A stretch of 64,000 bases of DNA from an uncultured Clostridia bacterium (GTDB lineage: Bacteria > Bacillota > Clostridia > Christensenellales > Borkfalkiaceae), in contig CANQKF010000005.1 of NCBI GenBank assembly GCA_947624445.1, forward strand, positions 31,138 to 95,137, in the 5' to 3' direction. A program made the position numbers and the translations under genes. Position 1 is the stretch's first letter. Every line of letters begins with the position of its first letter. The notes beneath the pieces were generated by a model. The model saw only the letters and a list, made by a program, of their open reading frames with translations. It ran no database searches and was not told the origin of the DNA. Below are positions 16,856-27,718 of this stretch, in pieces.

Positions 16856-19080
16856 AGGTCTACGTCGCGAAAAACGGCGGCTTCTGCGCGGGCGTGCGCA
16901 GGGCGGTCGAGACGGCGTTTTCCGTCCCCGCCGAAAATACCTATGTGCTCGGCGAGCTCATCCACAACGAAGAGGTCGTGGAAGCGGTCGCCGCACGCGG
17001 GATCCGCACGGTTGCTTCCGCCGCGGAAGTTCCCCGCGGCGGGCGGCTCATCATCCGTTCGCACGGCGCGCCGCAGAGGGAATTCGCGATCGCGGCGGAG
17101 CGCGGCGTCGAGGTCGTCGACTGCACCTGCCCGTTCGTCGCGCGCACGCAGCGCATCGTCGCCGCGGCGGGAGCGCAGGGCAAGACGGTCGCGATCGCGG
17201 GAGACCGCGCGCATCCCGAGGTCGCCGGGCTAATCGGTTGGTGCGCGGGGGAGGCGTACGTCTTTGCCTCGGCGGAGGAAGATTTCGGCGCTCTGCGCGG
17301 AAAAGAGGTCGTTTTGGTCGCCCAAACGACCTTTCCGGAGAAAAGATTTTCGGAAATTGCGGAAAATCTTCAAAAAGTATGCCCCAAAACAGTTGAGATT
17401 TTTCCGACAATTTGTTATACTACTGTGTGGAGACAGAAGGAGGCGGCGTTTCTTGCCCGCGCGTGCGAGGCGGTCGTCGTGATCGGAGGTCTCAAGAGCG
17501 GCAACACGAGGCGGCTCGGCGAAATCGCAGAGGCGGAGGGCGCAAAGGTCATTCGCGTCGCGAAGTCCTCGGATTTCGACTATGAAAACGTGAAATTTTT
17601 TAATCGAATCGGCGTCATTGCGGGAGCGAGCACTCCCGATCGGCTGATTCAGGAGGTTCTTTTCAAAATGGTGGAAAACAACGCGGAAGTACAAGAGACC
17701 GAAGTTGCGGGGAGCGCCGCTGAAGCGCCCGAGACCGAGGTCAAGGCAGAGGAAATCGTTCCCGAGACGGCTGCGGCGCCCGAAGAAGCGCCCGCAAAGC
17801 CCGAAGCGCCCGAAGCGCCCAAGTCTGCAATGACGCAGATCCTCGACGATATCGACAAAGAAGAGCGGTATCGCAAGGGGCAGATCATCAAGGTGCGCGT
17901 TGCGCTCGCGACGGACGACGGCATCTTCGTTTCCGGCTCCGGAAAGCTCGAGAACAAGATCCCCGCACAGGAACTTGATTGCGAGGTGTACAACCGCGAA
18001 GTATACGAAGAGAAGGCAAAGGCAGGCGAGGAGATCGAGGTCATGGTCATCGACGTCAAACCTCCGCAGCTCTCCGAGAAGCGCGTGAAAAAGCTCCGCG
18101 AGGAAGAGGCGATGCTTGCCGATATCGAGGGCGGGAAGGAATTCTCCGTCGTCTGCACAGGGACGAACAAGGGCGGGCTCACCGCAGAGCTCGGCACCTA
18201 TCCCGTGTTTGTGCCCCGCCGCGAGATCCGCATCGGCTATGTGAGCGATCTCGAGAAGTATGTCGGAAAGACGCTTCGCCTCAAACTCATCGAGATCCGC
18301 AAGGAGCGCAGAAAGGAGATCATCGCCTCCCAGCGCACCGTTCTCGAGGCCGAGAAAGCGGCCAAAGAGGCGGCGAGAGCCGAAAAGGAAGCCAATTTCT
18401 TTGAGAATATCAACGTCGGCGACGTTGTGGAAGGCAAAGTGGAGCGCGCGACGAGCTTCGGCGCGTTCGTCTCCGTGGGCGGGTTCGATTGCCTGGCGCA
18501 CATCTCCGATCTCGCATGGTCGGGCGTGAAGGAAGTGACCGAGGTCCTCGAGATCGGCAAGCGCTACCAGTTCAAGGTGCTGAAGGTCGACCGCGAAGCC
18601 AAGAAGGTCTCCATCGGCTACAAACAGCTTCAGCCCCAGCCTTGGGAACTCGCCGCCGAGAAGTACGCAGTCGGCGACGTCGTGCACGGCAAGGTCGTCC
18701 GCATCGTTCCGTTCGGCGCGTTCGTCGAACTCGAGCGGGGGATCGACGGGCTCGTGCATGTCTCCCAGATCACGCACGAGTGGCTCGAGAATCCCACGAA
18801 GGCGCTCTCGATCGGGCAGGAAGTCGACGCGCAGATCCTTGCGTTCGATCCCACGGCGAAGAAGATCACGCTCTCCATCAAGGCGCTCCAGCCCCGCGAG
18901 GCCTATGAGCCCCGTCCCGAGCAGGAGGAACCCGCGGCCAACCGCCGCGAGCGCGGGAAGAAGTCCCGCCGCACGGCGCAGTCCTATGCGGATGAGGATG
19001 AGTATAGAGAGTGGAAAGAGGGCGGCGATTTCGGCGCTTCCATCTCCGAGCTTCTCGGCTCCGACGAGGACAAAAAATAA
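16852..19080 (+). CDS. ispH-rpsA: Bifunctional 4-hydroxy-3-methylbut-2-enyl diphosphate reductase / 30S ribosomal protein S1
   Basis: IspH N-term (VYVAKNGGFCAGVRRAVETAF, LGELIHNEEVV, IRSHGAP), acidic linker, then S1 repeats (GDVVEGKVERATSFGAFVSVGGFDCLAHISD). Confidence 0.95.
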   Translation: MKVYVAKNGGFCAGVRRAVETAFSVPAENTYVLGELIHNEEVVEAVAARGIRTVASAAEVPRGGRLIIRSHGAPQREFAIAAERGVEVVDCTCPFVARTQRIVAAAGAQGKTVAIAGDRAHPEVAGLIGWCAGEAYVFASAEEDFGALRGKEVVLVAQTTFPEKRFSEIAENLQKVCPKTVEIFPTICYTTVWRQKEAAFLARACEAVVVIGGLKSGNTRRLGEIAEAEGAKVIRVAKSSDFDYENVKFFNRIGVIAGASTPDRLIQEVLFKMVENNAEVQETEVAGSAAEAPETEVKAEEIVPETAAAPEEAPAKPEAPEAPKSAMTQILDDIDKEERYRKGQIIKVRVALATDDGIFVSGSGKLENKIPAQELDCEVYNREVYEEKAKAGEEIEVMVIDVKPPQLSEKRVKKLREEEAMLADIEGGKEFSVVCTGTNKGGLTAELGTYPVFVPRREIRIGYVSDLEKYVGKTLRLKLIEIRKERRKEIIASQRTVLEAEKAAKEAARAEKEANFFENINVGDVVEGKVERATSFGAFVSVGGFDCLAHISDLAWSGVKEVTEVLEIGKRYQFKVLKVDREAKKVSIGYKQLQPQPWELAAEKYAVGDVVHGKVVRIVPFGAFVELERGIDGLVHVSQITHEWLENPTKALSIGQEVDAQILAFDPTAKKITLSIKALQPREAYEPRPEQEEPAANRRERGKKSRRTAQSYADEDEYREWKEGGDFGASISELLGSDEDKK

Positions 19081-19090
19081 GTCAATGTAA

Positions 19091-19122
19091 AAAATGACGG
19101 GCAGATCGCCCGTCATTTTTTT
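19091..19122 (+). terminator. Rho-independent terminator
   Basis: ATGACGGGC-AGATC-GCCCGTCAT-TTTTT. Confidence 0.93.
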
Positions 19123-19203
19123 GCCGCAAAAAATTTTTGTGCCGCCGTTTGCGGGCGGGGAAAGCAGGGTATATATAGGAAAAGCAAACATTCGAGGTAC
19201 AAC

Positions 19204-21012
19204 ATGGAAAGACAGGGAAACATTCGCATTTCCAGCGAAAACATGATGCCGATCATCAAAAAGTGGCTCTATTCGGAAAAGACGATCTTCCTCCGCGAGA
19301 TCGTCGCCAACGCGGCGGACGCCATCACCAAGCGCAAAAAGCTCGTCGCGATGGGCGAAGCGGAGGCCGCGGAATACAGGATCACGGTGACGACCGACGA
19401 AAAGGCGGGCACGCTCATCGTCGAGGACAACGGCGTCGGCATGACCGAGGAGGAAGTGGAGAAGTACATCACCCAGATCGCCTTCTCGGGCGCCGCCGAC
19501 TTTTTGGAGAAATACGAAAAGGCGGGCGGCGACGGCATCATCGGGCACTTCGGGCTGGGCTTCTATTCCGCCTATATGGTCTCGGACGACATCGAGATCT
19601 TCACAAAGTCCTGCATGGGCGACGCGAAGGCCGTGCGGTGGGAATCGGACGGCGAGAGCACCTACACGATCGGGGACGCCGAGAAGGGGAGCGCGGGCAC
19701 CAAAGTCGTCATGCACCTTGCGGAGGAGGAAAAGGAGTTCCTCTCCGAAGCGCGCATCCGCGAGCTGCTTGCAAAGTACTGCTCCTTCATGCCCTATGAG
19801 ATCTATCTCAATCCCAAGGGCGAGGACGATAAGCCCGTCAACACGCCCGCGCCGCTCTATGCGAAGCAGCCCAAGGACTGCACCGACGAAGAATACCGCG
19901 CCTTCTACCGTGATACCTTCGCCGATTACCAGGAGCCGCTCTTCTGGATCCACCTCAACATGGATTATCCCTTCCGCCTCAAGGGGATCCTGTACTTCCC
20001 GAAGGTCAAAAAGCAGGTCGAGCTCGAGCGCGGGCAGGTGAAGCTCTACTGCAACCAGGTGTACGTCGCCGACAACATCAAGGAAGTCATTCCCGAATTC
20101 CTGATGCTCCTGAACGGCGTGATCGATTGCCCGGATATCCCGCTCAACGTCTCGCGCTCCTTCCTCCAGAACGACCGACAGGTGCAGAAGATCGCCGCGC
20201 ACATCGTCAAAAAGGTGGCGGACAAGCTCATCGAGCTGTTCAAAAACGACAGGAGCCGCTTCGAGAACTGCTGGGAGGACCTTGCGACTTTCGTCAAATT
20301 CGGCTGCGTCAAGGATGACAGCTTCTATCAGAAGGTCAAGGAGATCATCATCTACAAGAACCTTGCGGGAGAATATCGCCCGCTCGAGAGCTTTCTCGGC
20401 GAGGAGATCTCCGACGCGGAGGCGGAAAAGGGGACCGAGCCGCAACCCGTCTACTATGTCTCCGATCCCGATAAGCAGGCGCAGTATGTGAAGATGTTCA
20501 AGGACGCCGGGCTCGACGCCATCCTCTGCGATACCTACATCGACCCGCACTTCATCAGCTATATCGAATACAAAAATCCCAAACGGGTGCGCTTTTTGCG
20601 CATCGACGCCGATGTCGCGGGCGCGCTCAGAGAGGAGGGGGAGGAGGACGGCGCCCTCAAAGAGATCTTTGAGAACGTTTTGAAGGAGCGGAAGGTCGCC
20701 GTCAAATGCGAAAAGCTCAAGGATCCCACCGTTCCCGCGATCGTCAACGTCGCCGAATTCATGCGGAGAATGTCCGAAATGAACAGTTTTTACCGTATGG
20801 GGGATCTGCCCGCGGATCTGACGCTCGTTGTGAACACCGCGAACGAAAGCGTCGCCGCGCTCAAGGGCGCGGAGGAAGAGACCCGCAAAATAGGGGTGGA
20901 ATATATCTATTTCCTCGCCCTCATGAGCTACCGTCCGCTGACGCCGCAGGAGCACGAGGAGTTCACCGCCGCGAGCAACACGCTGCTCGTCAAATATTTG
21001 GAAAAAAAGTAA
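19204..21012 (+). CDS. htpG: Molecular chaperone HtpG (Hsp90)
   Basis: [57 protein letters not shown]. Confidence 0.96.
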   Translation: MERQGNIRISSENMMPIIKKWLYSEKTIFLREIVANAADAITKRKKLVAMGEAEAAEYRITVTTDEKAGTLIVEDNGVGMTEEEVEKYITQIAFSGAADFLEKYEKAGGDGIIGHFGLGFYSAYMVSDDIEIFTKSCMGDAKAVRWESDGESTYTIGDAEKGSAGTKVVMHLAEEEKEFLSEARIRELLAKYCSFMPYEIYLNPKGEDDKPVNTPAPLYAKQPKDCTDEEYRAFYRDTFADYQEPLFWIHLNMDYPFRLKGILYFPKVKKQVELERGQVKLYCNQVYVADNIKEVIPEFLMLLNGVIDCPDIPLNVSRSFLQNDRQVQKIAAHIVKKVADKLIELFKNDRSRFENCWEDLATFVKFGCVKDDSFYQKVKEIIIYKNLAGEYRPLESFLGEEISDAEAEKGTEPQPVYYVSDPDKQAQYVKMFKDAGLDAILCDTYIDPHFISYIEYKNPKRVRFLRIDADVAGALREEGEEDGALKEIFENVLKERKVAVKCEKLKDPTVPAIVNVAEFMRRMSEMNSFYRMGDLPADLTLVVNTANESVAALKGAEEETRKIGVEYIYFLALMSYRPLTPQEHEEFTAASNTLLVKYLEKK

Positions 21013-21032
21013 GAATTTTTCAAATTTGCTAT

Positions 21033-21061
21033 TGACAATCGGGGCGCCGACTGCTATAATA
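21033..21061 (+). promoter_or_regulatory. promoter of cold-shock gene (TTGACA-17-TATAAT)
   Basis: TTGACAATCGGGGCGCCGACTGCTATAAT (coordinates approximate by 1-2 nt). Confidence 0.8.
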
Positions 21062-21127
21062 ACAGTCGGTGTGAAAAAAGGACAGCGCACTGCCGCTGCC
21101 CGCTTGACACGACAGGAGGTAACTATT

Positions 21128-21340
21128 GTGAACGGAACTGTGAAATGGTTCAATGACGGAAAGGGGTATGGCTTCATTTCCAACGACGAAGGCGGGGACG
21201 ACGTGTTTGTGCACTTCTCCGCGATCCAGACGGACGGCTTCCGCACGCTCAAAGAGGGTCAGAAAGTGACTTTCGAGACGGAACCCGATCCGAAAGACAG
21301 CGGCAAACTTCGCGCTGTCAACGTCGTACCCGTTTCCTGA
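21128..21340 (+). CDS. Cold shock protein (CspA family), GTG start
   Basis: [40 protein letters not shown]. Confidence 0.95.
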   Translation: MNGTVKWFNDGKGYGFISNDEGGDDVFVHFSAIQTDGFRTLKEGQKVTFETEPDPKDSGKLRAVNVVPVS

Positions 21341-21452
21341 AGCGGTACATGGATGGAAAAAAGATGGAAAAAAGAGACGCGCTGCTTGTTTTGCGCGTTC
21401 TTTTTTGTATTCGGCGCATAAAAATCGGCAATCATAATGTGGAGGGAGCTGC

Positions 21453-22484
21453 ATGAAGATCGCATTTTTCGACGCAAAAGAGTACGATATCCCGTCCTTC
21501 CAAGCGGCGGCGAAAGGGACGGATCTCGAGTTCAAATTCTATGAGACAAAGCTCACGGCGGATACCGTCGAGCTCGCGAAGGGATACGACGGCGTATGCG
21601 TGTTCGTCAACGACGTTGTGGACAGCGCGGTCATCGAGAAGCTCGCGGAATACGGCATCGGCGTGCTTGCCCTGCGCTGCGCGGGGTATAACAATGTGGA
21701 TATCCGCCGTTGCTACGGGAAGCTGCACGTCGTCCGCGTGCCCGCTTATTCACCGTATGCCGTTGCCGAACACACCATGGCACTGCTTCTCACTTCGATC
21801 CGCCGCATCCACAAGGCGTATAACCGCACGAAGGATTTCAACTTCTCTTTGCGCGGGCTCACGGGCTTCGACCTGCACGGAAAGACGGTCGGCGTCATCG
21901 GCACGGGGAAGATCGGCAGGATCTTTATCGACATCTGCCGCGGGTTCGGCATGCACGTCATCGCCTACGATAAGTATCCAGCGCAGGGGACGGACATCGA
22001 GTATGTTTCGACGGACGAACTCTTCCGCCGCAGCGACATCATCTCCCTGCACTGCCCGCTCACCGAGGAGACCTATCACATCATCGGGCGCGAAGCGATC
22101 GGAAAGCTCAAAAAGGGCGCCGTCATCCTCAACACCTCGCGCGGGGCGCTCATCGACGCCGAAGCGCTGCTCGAGGGCATCAAGCGGCGGATCGTCGGCG
22201 CGGCGTGCCTCGACGTCTATGAAGAGGAATCGGATATTTTCTTCCGCGATTTCTCGGGGCACATCGTCGAGGACGACGTGCTCGCGCGGCTCATTTCCAT
22301 GCCCAACGTCATCGTGACGAGCCACCAGGCCTTCCTCACCGAGGAGGCGCTCACGAACATCGCCGAGACGACGGTTGCCAACCTGCGCGCCTACTTTGCG
22401 GGGGAACATCTCGAAAACGAGCTCTGCTACCGCTGCGGAAAGGTGGAGGACTGCAAAAAGGAGCGGAGCGAGCGCTGCTTCTGA
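21453..22484 (+). CDS. ldhA: D-2-hydroxyacid (D-lactate) dehydrogenase
   Basis: MKIAFFDAKEYDIPSF, GKTVGVIGTGKIGRIFIDICRGFGM, ILNTSRGALIDAEAL. Confidence 0.92.
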   Translation: MKIAFFDAKEYDIPSFQAAAKGTDLEFKFYETKLTADTVELAKGYDGVCVFVNDVVDSAVIEKLAEYGIGVLALRCAGYNNVDIRRCYGKLHVVRVPAYSPYAVAEHTMALLLTSIRRIHKAYNRTKDFNFSLRGLTGFDLHGKTVGVIGTGKIGRIFIDICRGFGMHVIAYDKYPAQGTDIEYVSTDELFRRSDIISLHCPLTEETYHIIGREAIGKLKKGAVILNTSRGALIDAEALLEGIKRRIVGAACLDVYEEESDIFFRDFSGHIVEDDVLARLISMPNVIVTSHQAFLTEEALTNIAETTVANLRAYFAGEHLENELCYRCGKVEDCKKERSERCF

Positions 22485-22498
22485 CCAAAAAACGATAG

Positions 22499-22528
22499 AA
22501 AAAAGCACCGCACTGCGGTGCTTTTTTT
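22499..22528. terminator. Bidirectional terminator between convergent ldhA and spoVG
   Basis: AAAAAAGCACCGC-ACT-GCGGTGCTTTTTTT. Confidence 0.93.
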
Positions 22529-22808
22529 ACTCTTGTCCGCCCACGGGCGCGCCTGCAAGCGCCTCTTTGTAGTGCTGCAGGATGATCTCGGAGAGCAGGT
22601 TGCGCGTCTCCTGGTTGATGGGGTGCGCAATATCTTTATACTCTCCTTCGGCAGTCCTGCGGCTCGGCATTCCGATGAAGAGCTCGCCCTCCCGCTCGAG
22701 GATCTTGATGTCGTGAACGACAAAGCACGCGTCGATCGTGATCGACGCCACTGCGCGGAGCATTCCTTCGCGCGTCACCAAGCGAATCCGTACGTCGCTG
22801 ATCTGCAT
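22527..22808 (-). CDS. spoVG: Septation/sporulation regulator SpoVG
   Basis: MQISDVRIRLVTREGMLRAVASITIDACFVVHDIKILEREGELFIGMPSRR; SD AGGAGGG. Confidence 0.95.
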   Translation of the reverse strand: MQISDVRIRLVTREGMLRAVASITIDACFVVHDIKILEREGELFIGMPSRRTAEGEYKDIAHPINQETRNLLSEIILQHYKEALAGAPVGGQE

Positions 22809-22981
22809 TTCACATTCCCTCCTATCCGTATGTACTATCCATTTTAACATAATATTTTATAAAAAACAATCATTTGCGCATAAATAATTTTGATAAAACA
22901 AAAATTTTCACAAATATTTCACAATTCATGCCGCAAGCGAGCCCTTGCACCGCCGCGCGGGGGTTCGGCATAGAATGGGGC

Positions 22982-24301
22982 ATGGATTCCGTGTGTGCTG
23001 ATCCGAAAGGGATCTATTTCATTGGGATCGGCGGCGTGAGCATGAGCGCATTGGCGCTCCTTCTTCAGGACCGCGGCTATTCGGTGCGGGGCAGCGACGC
23101 CGTGCTCGGTGAGACGACCGCCCGCCTTGCCGCTTGCGGGATCCCCGTCTCCCGCGGCGAGGGGGAAGAGATCACAGAGCCGACCGTCGTCTACACGGGC
23201 GCCGTCGATGCGCGTCATCCGCAGCTCGCGGCGGCGATGAGCGCGGGAAAACGCCTGATCGCGCGCGCCGAGTTGCTCGGACGCTTTGCGGAGGGATTTC
23301 CGCATACGCTTTCCGTAGCCGGTTGCCATGGAAAGACAACGGCGAGCTGCATGCTTGCGCATGTGCTCTCGGCATGCGCGGCGCCCTTCACGGCGCACAT
23401 CGGCGGGGAAGATCTCGATTTCGGCAACTGCCGCATCGCGGGGCGGGAATACTTTGTGACCGAAGCATGCGAATTCAAGCGGAGTTTTCTCTCGCTGAAG
23501 AGCTCGGTCGCCGTCATCCTCAACTGCGACCGCGACCACACGGATTGCTACCGCAACGACGGGGAGACCTTTGCGGCGTATTCCGCGTTTGCGGCGCAGG
23601 CGAAGGAAGTCGTCGTGAATGCGGACGACCCGCGGGCGCGGCGCATCCCGCATACGACCGATTTCGGGCTGTTTGCGGGCGAGATCCGTGCGGAGCAGCT
23701 CGTCGCGACGGGCGAAAAATACGCCTTCACGATCGCCGAGCGGGGGATCCCCGTCGTGCGCGTGTCGCTTCGGGTCGTCGGGAAAGTCCACATCTACAAC
23801 GCGCTTGCGGCGTATGCCGCGGCGCGGCGCTGCGGCTTTGCGCCCGCGCAGATCAAGGAGGGGCTTGAGGCCTTCCGCGGGGTGAAACGGCGGTTCGAAC
23901 GGGTGGGGACGATCGGGGGCGCCGAGGTCGTCTGCGACTATGCGCACCATCCGCGGGAGATCGCGGCGACGATCGCGACCGCGCAAAAACTGTGCAGAGG
24001 GGAGCTGCGCGTCGTCTTTCAGCCGCACACCTACACCCGCACCCGCGATTTTCTCGCAGATTTCGTGCGGGTCCTCGGCGGCTGCGAGCGCCCGATCGTA
24101 TACAGCACCTATTCGGCGCGGGAGGCATTCGACTTCGCGGGCAGCGCCTGCCGTCTCGCGGCGAGCATTCCCGATGCCCGCTATGTGCAGAGCCCGCAAC
24201 AGCTCAAGCGGCGCCTTACGGAGGGGCTCACGCCGCGGGATCTCGTGCTCGTGCTCGGCGCGGGCGACATCTATGCGATCGTGCGCTCCATTCTTGATTG
24301 A
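22982..24301 (+). CDS. murC: UDP-N-acetylmuramate--L-alanine ligase
   Basis: IYFIGIGGVSMSALALLLQDRGYSVRGSD, VAGCHGKTTASCMLAHVL, YAHHPREI. Confidence 0.93.
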   Translation: MDSVCADPKGIYFIGIGGVSMSALALLLQDRGYSVRGSDAVLGETTARLAACGIPVSRGEGEEITEPTVVYTGAVDARHPQLAAAMSAGKRLIARAELLGRFAEGFPHTLSVAGCHGKTTASCMLAHVLSACAAPFTAHIGGEDLDFGNCRIAGREYFVTEACEFKRSFLSLKSSVAVILNCDRDHTDCYRNDGETFAAYSAFAAQAKEVVVNADDPRARRIPHTTDFGLFAGEIRAEQLVATGEKYAFTIAERGIPVVRVSLRVVGKVHIYNALAAYAAARRCGFAPAQIKEGLEAFRGVKRRFERVGTIGGAEVVCDYAHHPREIAATIATAQKLCRGELRVVFQPHTYTRTRDFLADFVRVLGGCERPIVYSTYSAREAFDFAGSACRLAASIPDARYVQSPQQLKRRLTEGLTPRDLVLVLGAGDIYAIVRSILD

Positions 24302-24319
24302 ATTTGCGATATTTCTGCG

Positions 24320-24357
24320 GTCCGACAGCCAAACTATAGGTTGCCGGACTCTTTTTT
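24320..24357 (+). terminator. Terminator of murC
   Basis: GTCCG-A-CAGCC..GGTTG-C-CGGAC followed by TCTTTTTT. Confidence 0.75.
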
Positions 24358-24428
24358 CGCCGTGGAAAGCGGCGGAGGGCAGGCGCAGAAAAAATTTCCG
24401 AATCGGGGGAAAAATTTGGGATTTGGTA

Positions 24429-24457
24429 TTGAAACTCACGTAAAAATATAGTATAAT
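24429..24457 (+). promoter_or_regulatory. promoter of glycogen operon (TTGAAA-17-TATAAT)
   Basis: TTGAAA 24429-24434, TATAAT 24452-24457. Confidence 0.8.
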
Positions 24458-24463
24458 AAGATC

Positions 24464-24520
24464 ATGCGCGGGGGTGCGCCCGCGGGAACAAGGGGGAAGC
24501 CGCAAGGCGATTGGATATGA
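24464..24520 (+). CDS. Putative leaderless 18-aa leader ORF overlapping glgB start
   Basis: ATG 6 nt after TATAAT; MRGGAPAGTRGKPQGDWI*, TGA overlaps glgB ATG (ATGA). Too short for the supplied ORF track. Confidence 0.4.
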   Translation: MRGGAPAGTRGKPQGDWI

Positions 24521-26490
24521 ACGATCGGGCAAACAGCGAAACGGCGCGGGAGACGGATTTTCCGCTTCATCTCTATCATCACGGAAAGAACGACCGCATC
24601 TACGAGATCTTCGGCTCGCACTCTGCCGCCGAGGGGGGAGAAGCGGGCTATGTGTTCCGCGTCTGGGCACCGCACGCGAAGCGGGTCTCTGTCGTGGGCG
24701 ATTTCAACGGATGGCGGGAGGACGCGCACGTCATGCGCCGCATGATCGACGGCGAGAGTTTCGAGCTGTTCATCCCGGGGATCAAGCAATACGATACCTA
24801 TAAATATTGCATCGAAGCGCAGGACGGCCGCAGGCTCATGAAGTGCGATCCCGTCGGCTTCCACACCGAGACGCCGCCCGCCAACGCTTCGAAGGTCTAC
24901 GATCTCTCGGGATACGCCTGGGAGGACGCCGAATATCTGCGCGCGCGCGATCAAAAGAATGTTTTCACGTCGCCGATGAACATCTACGAGGTCAATCTTC
25001 TCTCGTGGAAGCGCCATGCCGACGGAAACTTCCTCTCCTACCGCGATCTTGCGACCGAGCTCGTTTCCTATGTCAAGGAGATGGGGTATACGCATGTCGA
25101 GTTCATGCCCGTCACCGAATATCCCTTCGACGGCTCGTGGGGATACCAGGTCACGGGATATTTTGCGGTCACTTCCCGCCTCGGGACGCCCCACGACTTC
25201 ATGTATCTCGTCGATTGTTTCCACCGCGCGGGGATCGGCGTCATCGTCGATTGGGTGCCCGCGCACTTCCCGAAGGACGCCCACGGGCTCTATGAGTTCG
25301 ACGGACAACCTCTCTACGAGAGCAGCCAGTGGGACCGCATGGAGCACAAGAGCTGGGGGACCCGCCGCTTCGACTACGGCAGGAACGAAGTGCTCTCGTT
25401 CCTGATTTCGGGCGCCTGCTTTTTCTTCGACCGCTTCCATGTCGACGGGCTCCGCGTGGACGCCGTCGCCTCGATGCTCTATCTCGACTACGACAAGCGC
25501 CCGGGCGAATGGGTGCCCAACATCTACGGCGAAAACAAGAATCTTGAGGCGATCGCCTTCCTGCGCAGGCTCAACGAGGCGGTGTTCCGCCGCTTCCCGT
25601 CCGCGCTCATGATCGCGGAGGAATCCACGGCGTGGGGGCTCGTCACCAAGCCCGGGAGCGTCGGGGGGCTGGGCTTCAACTTCAAGTGGAACATGGGCTG
25701 GATGAACGATATGCTCTCCTATCTTTCCCTCAATCCCTACTTCCGCATGAACAACCACAACAAACTCACGTTTTCGATGATGTACGCCTTCTCGGAGAAC
25801 TATGTGCTTCCCATCTCGCACGACGAAGTGGTGCACGGAAAGTGTTCGCTCATCAACAAGATGCCGGGCGAATACGCCGAGAAGTTTGCGGGCGTGCGCG
25901 CCTTCCTCGGCTATATGATGGCGCACCCCGGCAAGAAGCTCAACTTCATGGGGTATGAATTCGGGCAGTTCAAGGAGTGGGATTACCGCGAGGGGCTGGA
26001 ATTCTTCCTCCGCGATACCTACGAGCTCCACGGCAAGCTCTCGGAGTACGTCAAGGCGCTCAACCGCTTCTATACCGCGACGCCCGCCTTCTATGAGGTC
26101 GAAGATTCGTGGGAGGGCTTCGAATGGCTCGCACCCGACGACGCCGACCGCAACATCGTCTCTTTCATCCGCCGCGACAGGGCGGGCGGCGAGGTCATCT
26201 GCCTCTCCTGCTTCTCGGGGGCGGACGCCGAGGACTATCTGCTCGGCGTCAACCGCAAGGGGAAATATAAGATCGTGTTCTGCACCGACGATAAGCAGTT
26301 CGGCGGCACGGGGCGGGTCACGCGGAAAACGCTCACTGCCGTCCGCCGTCCCAGCCACGGGAAGATGTATTCGCTGCCCATCGCCGTTCCGAAATTCACG
26401 ACGATGTATCTCGTCTATGTGCCCGCGGGGGAACGGGCGCCCAAAAAGGGAACAACGGCAAAACAGCCGCAAATCAACGATAAAGTTTGA
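24517..26490 (+). CDS. glgB: 1,4-alpha-glucan branching enzyme
   Basis: GYVFRVWAPHAKRVSVVGDFNGW, HVEFMPVTEYPFDGSWGYQVTGYFA, GLRVDAVASMLYLDY. In-frame TTG at 24511 is an alternative start. Confidence 0.96.
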   Translation: MNDRANSETARETDFPLHLYHHGKNDRIYEIFGSHSAAEGGEAGYVFRVWAPHAKRVSVVGDFNGWREDAHVMRRMIDGESFELFIPGIKQYDTYKYCIEAQDGRRLMKCDPVGFHTETPPANASKVYDLSGYAWEDAEYLRARDQKNVFTSPMNIYEVNLLSWKRHADGNFLSYRDLATELVSYVKEMGYTHVEFMPVTEYPFDGSWGYQVTGYFAVTSRLGTPHDFMYLVDCFHRAGIGVIVDWVPAHFPKDAHGLYEFDGQPLYESSQWDRMEHKSWGTRRFDYGRNEVLSFLISGACFFFDRFHVDGLRVDAVASMLYLDYDKRPGEWVPNIYGENKNLEAIAFLRRLNEAVFRRFPSALMIAEESTAWGLVTKPGSVGGLGFNFKWNMGWMNDMLSYLSLNPYFRMNNHNKLTFSMMYAFSENYVLPISHDEVVHGKCSLINKMPGEYAEKFAGVRAFLGYMMAHPGKKLNFMGYEFGQFKEWDYREGLEFFLRDTYELHGKLSEYVKALNRFYTATPAFYEVEDSWEGFEWLAPDDADRNIVSFIRRDRAGGEVICLSCFSGADAEDYLLGVNRKGKYKIVFCTDDKQFGGTGRVTRKTLTAVRRPSHGKMYSLPIAVPKFTTMYLVYVPAGERAPKKGTTAKQPQINDKV

Positions 26491-26517
26491 AAGAATCCGA
26501 AGGGGGTAATTCAGGAA

Positions 26518-27714
26518 ATGCTCAGAAAGAAAGAATGCGTCGCAATGCTTCTCGCGGGCGGACAAGGGTCGAGACTGTATGCGCTCACCAACAATATCGC
26601 AAAACCCGCGGTCGCATTCGGCGCGAAGTACCGCATCATCGATTTTCCGCTCAGCAACTGCATCAATTCGGGGATCGATACCGTCGGCGTGCTGACGCAG
26701 TATGAACCGCTCGAGCTGAACGAATATATCGGGAACGGACAGCCTTGGGATCTCGACCGCGCCTTCGGCGGCGTGCACATCCTCTCGCCCTACCAGGCGA
26801 AGAAGAAGTCGTCGTGGTTCGAGGGAACGGCGAACGCCGTCTACCAGAACATGCACTTCATGAAGAAGTACAATCCCGATTATGTCTTGATCCTCTCGGG
26901 CGATCATATCTATAAGATGGACTATGCCGCGATGCTCCGCGCCCACAAGGCGACGGGGGCGGACTGCACGATCGCCGCCATCGAAGTCCCCATGAAGGAG
27001 GCCTCCCGCTTCGGGATCCTCAACACGAACGAGGACGGCTCCATCTACCAATTCGAAGAGAAGCCCAAGCAGCCCAAGAGCAACCTCGCCTCGATGGGCA
27101 TCTACATTTTCACGGCGGAAAAGCTCTTCAATTACCTCGAAATGGACGACGCCAATCCAGAATCCTCCAAGGATTTCGGCAAAGACGTGCTTCCCGCGAT
27201 GCTCCGCGCGGGCGAGAAGATGTATTCCTACCGCTTCCGCGGTTATTGGAAGGACGTCGGGACGATCTCTTCGCTCTGGGAATCCAACATGGATCTTCTC
27301 GGCAAGGATCCCGCGTTCGACGTGGGCGACAGCGGCTGGAAGATCCACTCCCGCAATCCGCTTGCGCCGCCCGAATACATCGGCGAGAGCGCGGAGGTCG
27401 AGAATTCCATGATCGCGCTCGGCTGCGAGATCGAGGGGACGGTACAGAACTCCGTGCTCGCCTCGAACGTCGTCGTCGAAGCGGGGGCGACCGTCCGCGA
27501 TGCCGTCATCATGGCGGGCACCGTCGTGAAGGCGGGCGCCTGCGTCGAGTATTCGATCGTCGATGAAAACGTCGTGATCGACCGCGCTGCCGCCGTCGGC
27601 GAGCCCAAGAGCGCGGGCGCAGGGATCGCCGTGCTCGGAAGAAACATCACGATCGCCGCCGGCGCGAAGGTCAAGGGCGGCACCGTGCTCGATAAGGATT
27701 ACAAGGGGGAATAA
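26518..27714 (+). CDS. glgC: Glucose-1-phosphate adenylyltransferase
   Basis: [44 protein letters not shown]. Confidence 0.97.
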   Translation: MLRKKECVAMLLAGGQGSRLYALTNNIAKPAVAFGAKYRIIDFPLSNCINSGIDTVGVLTQYEPLELNEYIGNGQPWDLDRAFGGVHILSPYQAKKKSSWFEGTANAVYQNMHFMKKYNPDYVLILSGDHIYKMDYAAMLRAHKATGADCTIAAIEVPMKEASRFGILNTNEDGSIYQFEEKPKQPKSNLASMGIYIFTAEKLFNYLEMDDANPESSKDFGKDVLPAMLRAGEKMYSYRFRGYWKDVGTISSLWESNMDLLGKDPAFDVGDSGWKIHSRNPLAPPEYIGESAEVENSMIALGCEIEGTVQNSVLASNVVVEAGATVRDAVIMAGTVVKAGACVEYSIVDENVVIDRAAAVGEPKSAGAGIAVLGRNITIAAGAKVKGGTVLDKDYKGE

Positions 27715-27718
27715 GCAC

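Noticed and set aside
16852-19080. IspH-S1 fusion as a novel protein
   Set aside because: This bifunctional IspH/ribosomal protein S1 architecture is established in Clostridia.
21341-21410. Tandem GATGGAAAAAA repeat and hairpin after csp as a possible regulatory RNA
   Set aside because: Best explained as a terminator region (GACGCGC..GCGCGTTCTTTTTT) with a short slippage repeat.
22851-22981. AT-rich intergenic segment upstream of murC as a riboswitch
   Set aside because: No stable stem set or known riboswitch consensus visible; likely promoter DNA.
22973-22984. murC as another leaderless gene (TAGAAT-GGGGC-ATG)
   Set aside because: No acceptable -35 at 16-18 bp from this weak -10; evidence too thin to include.
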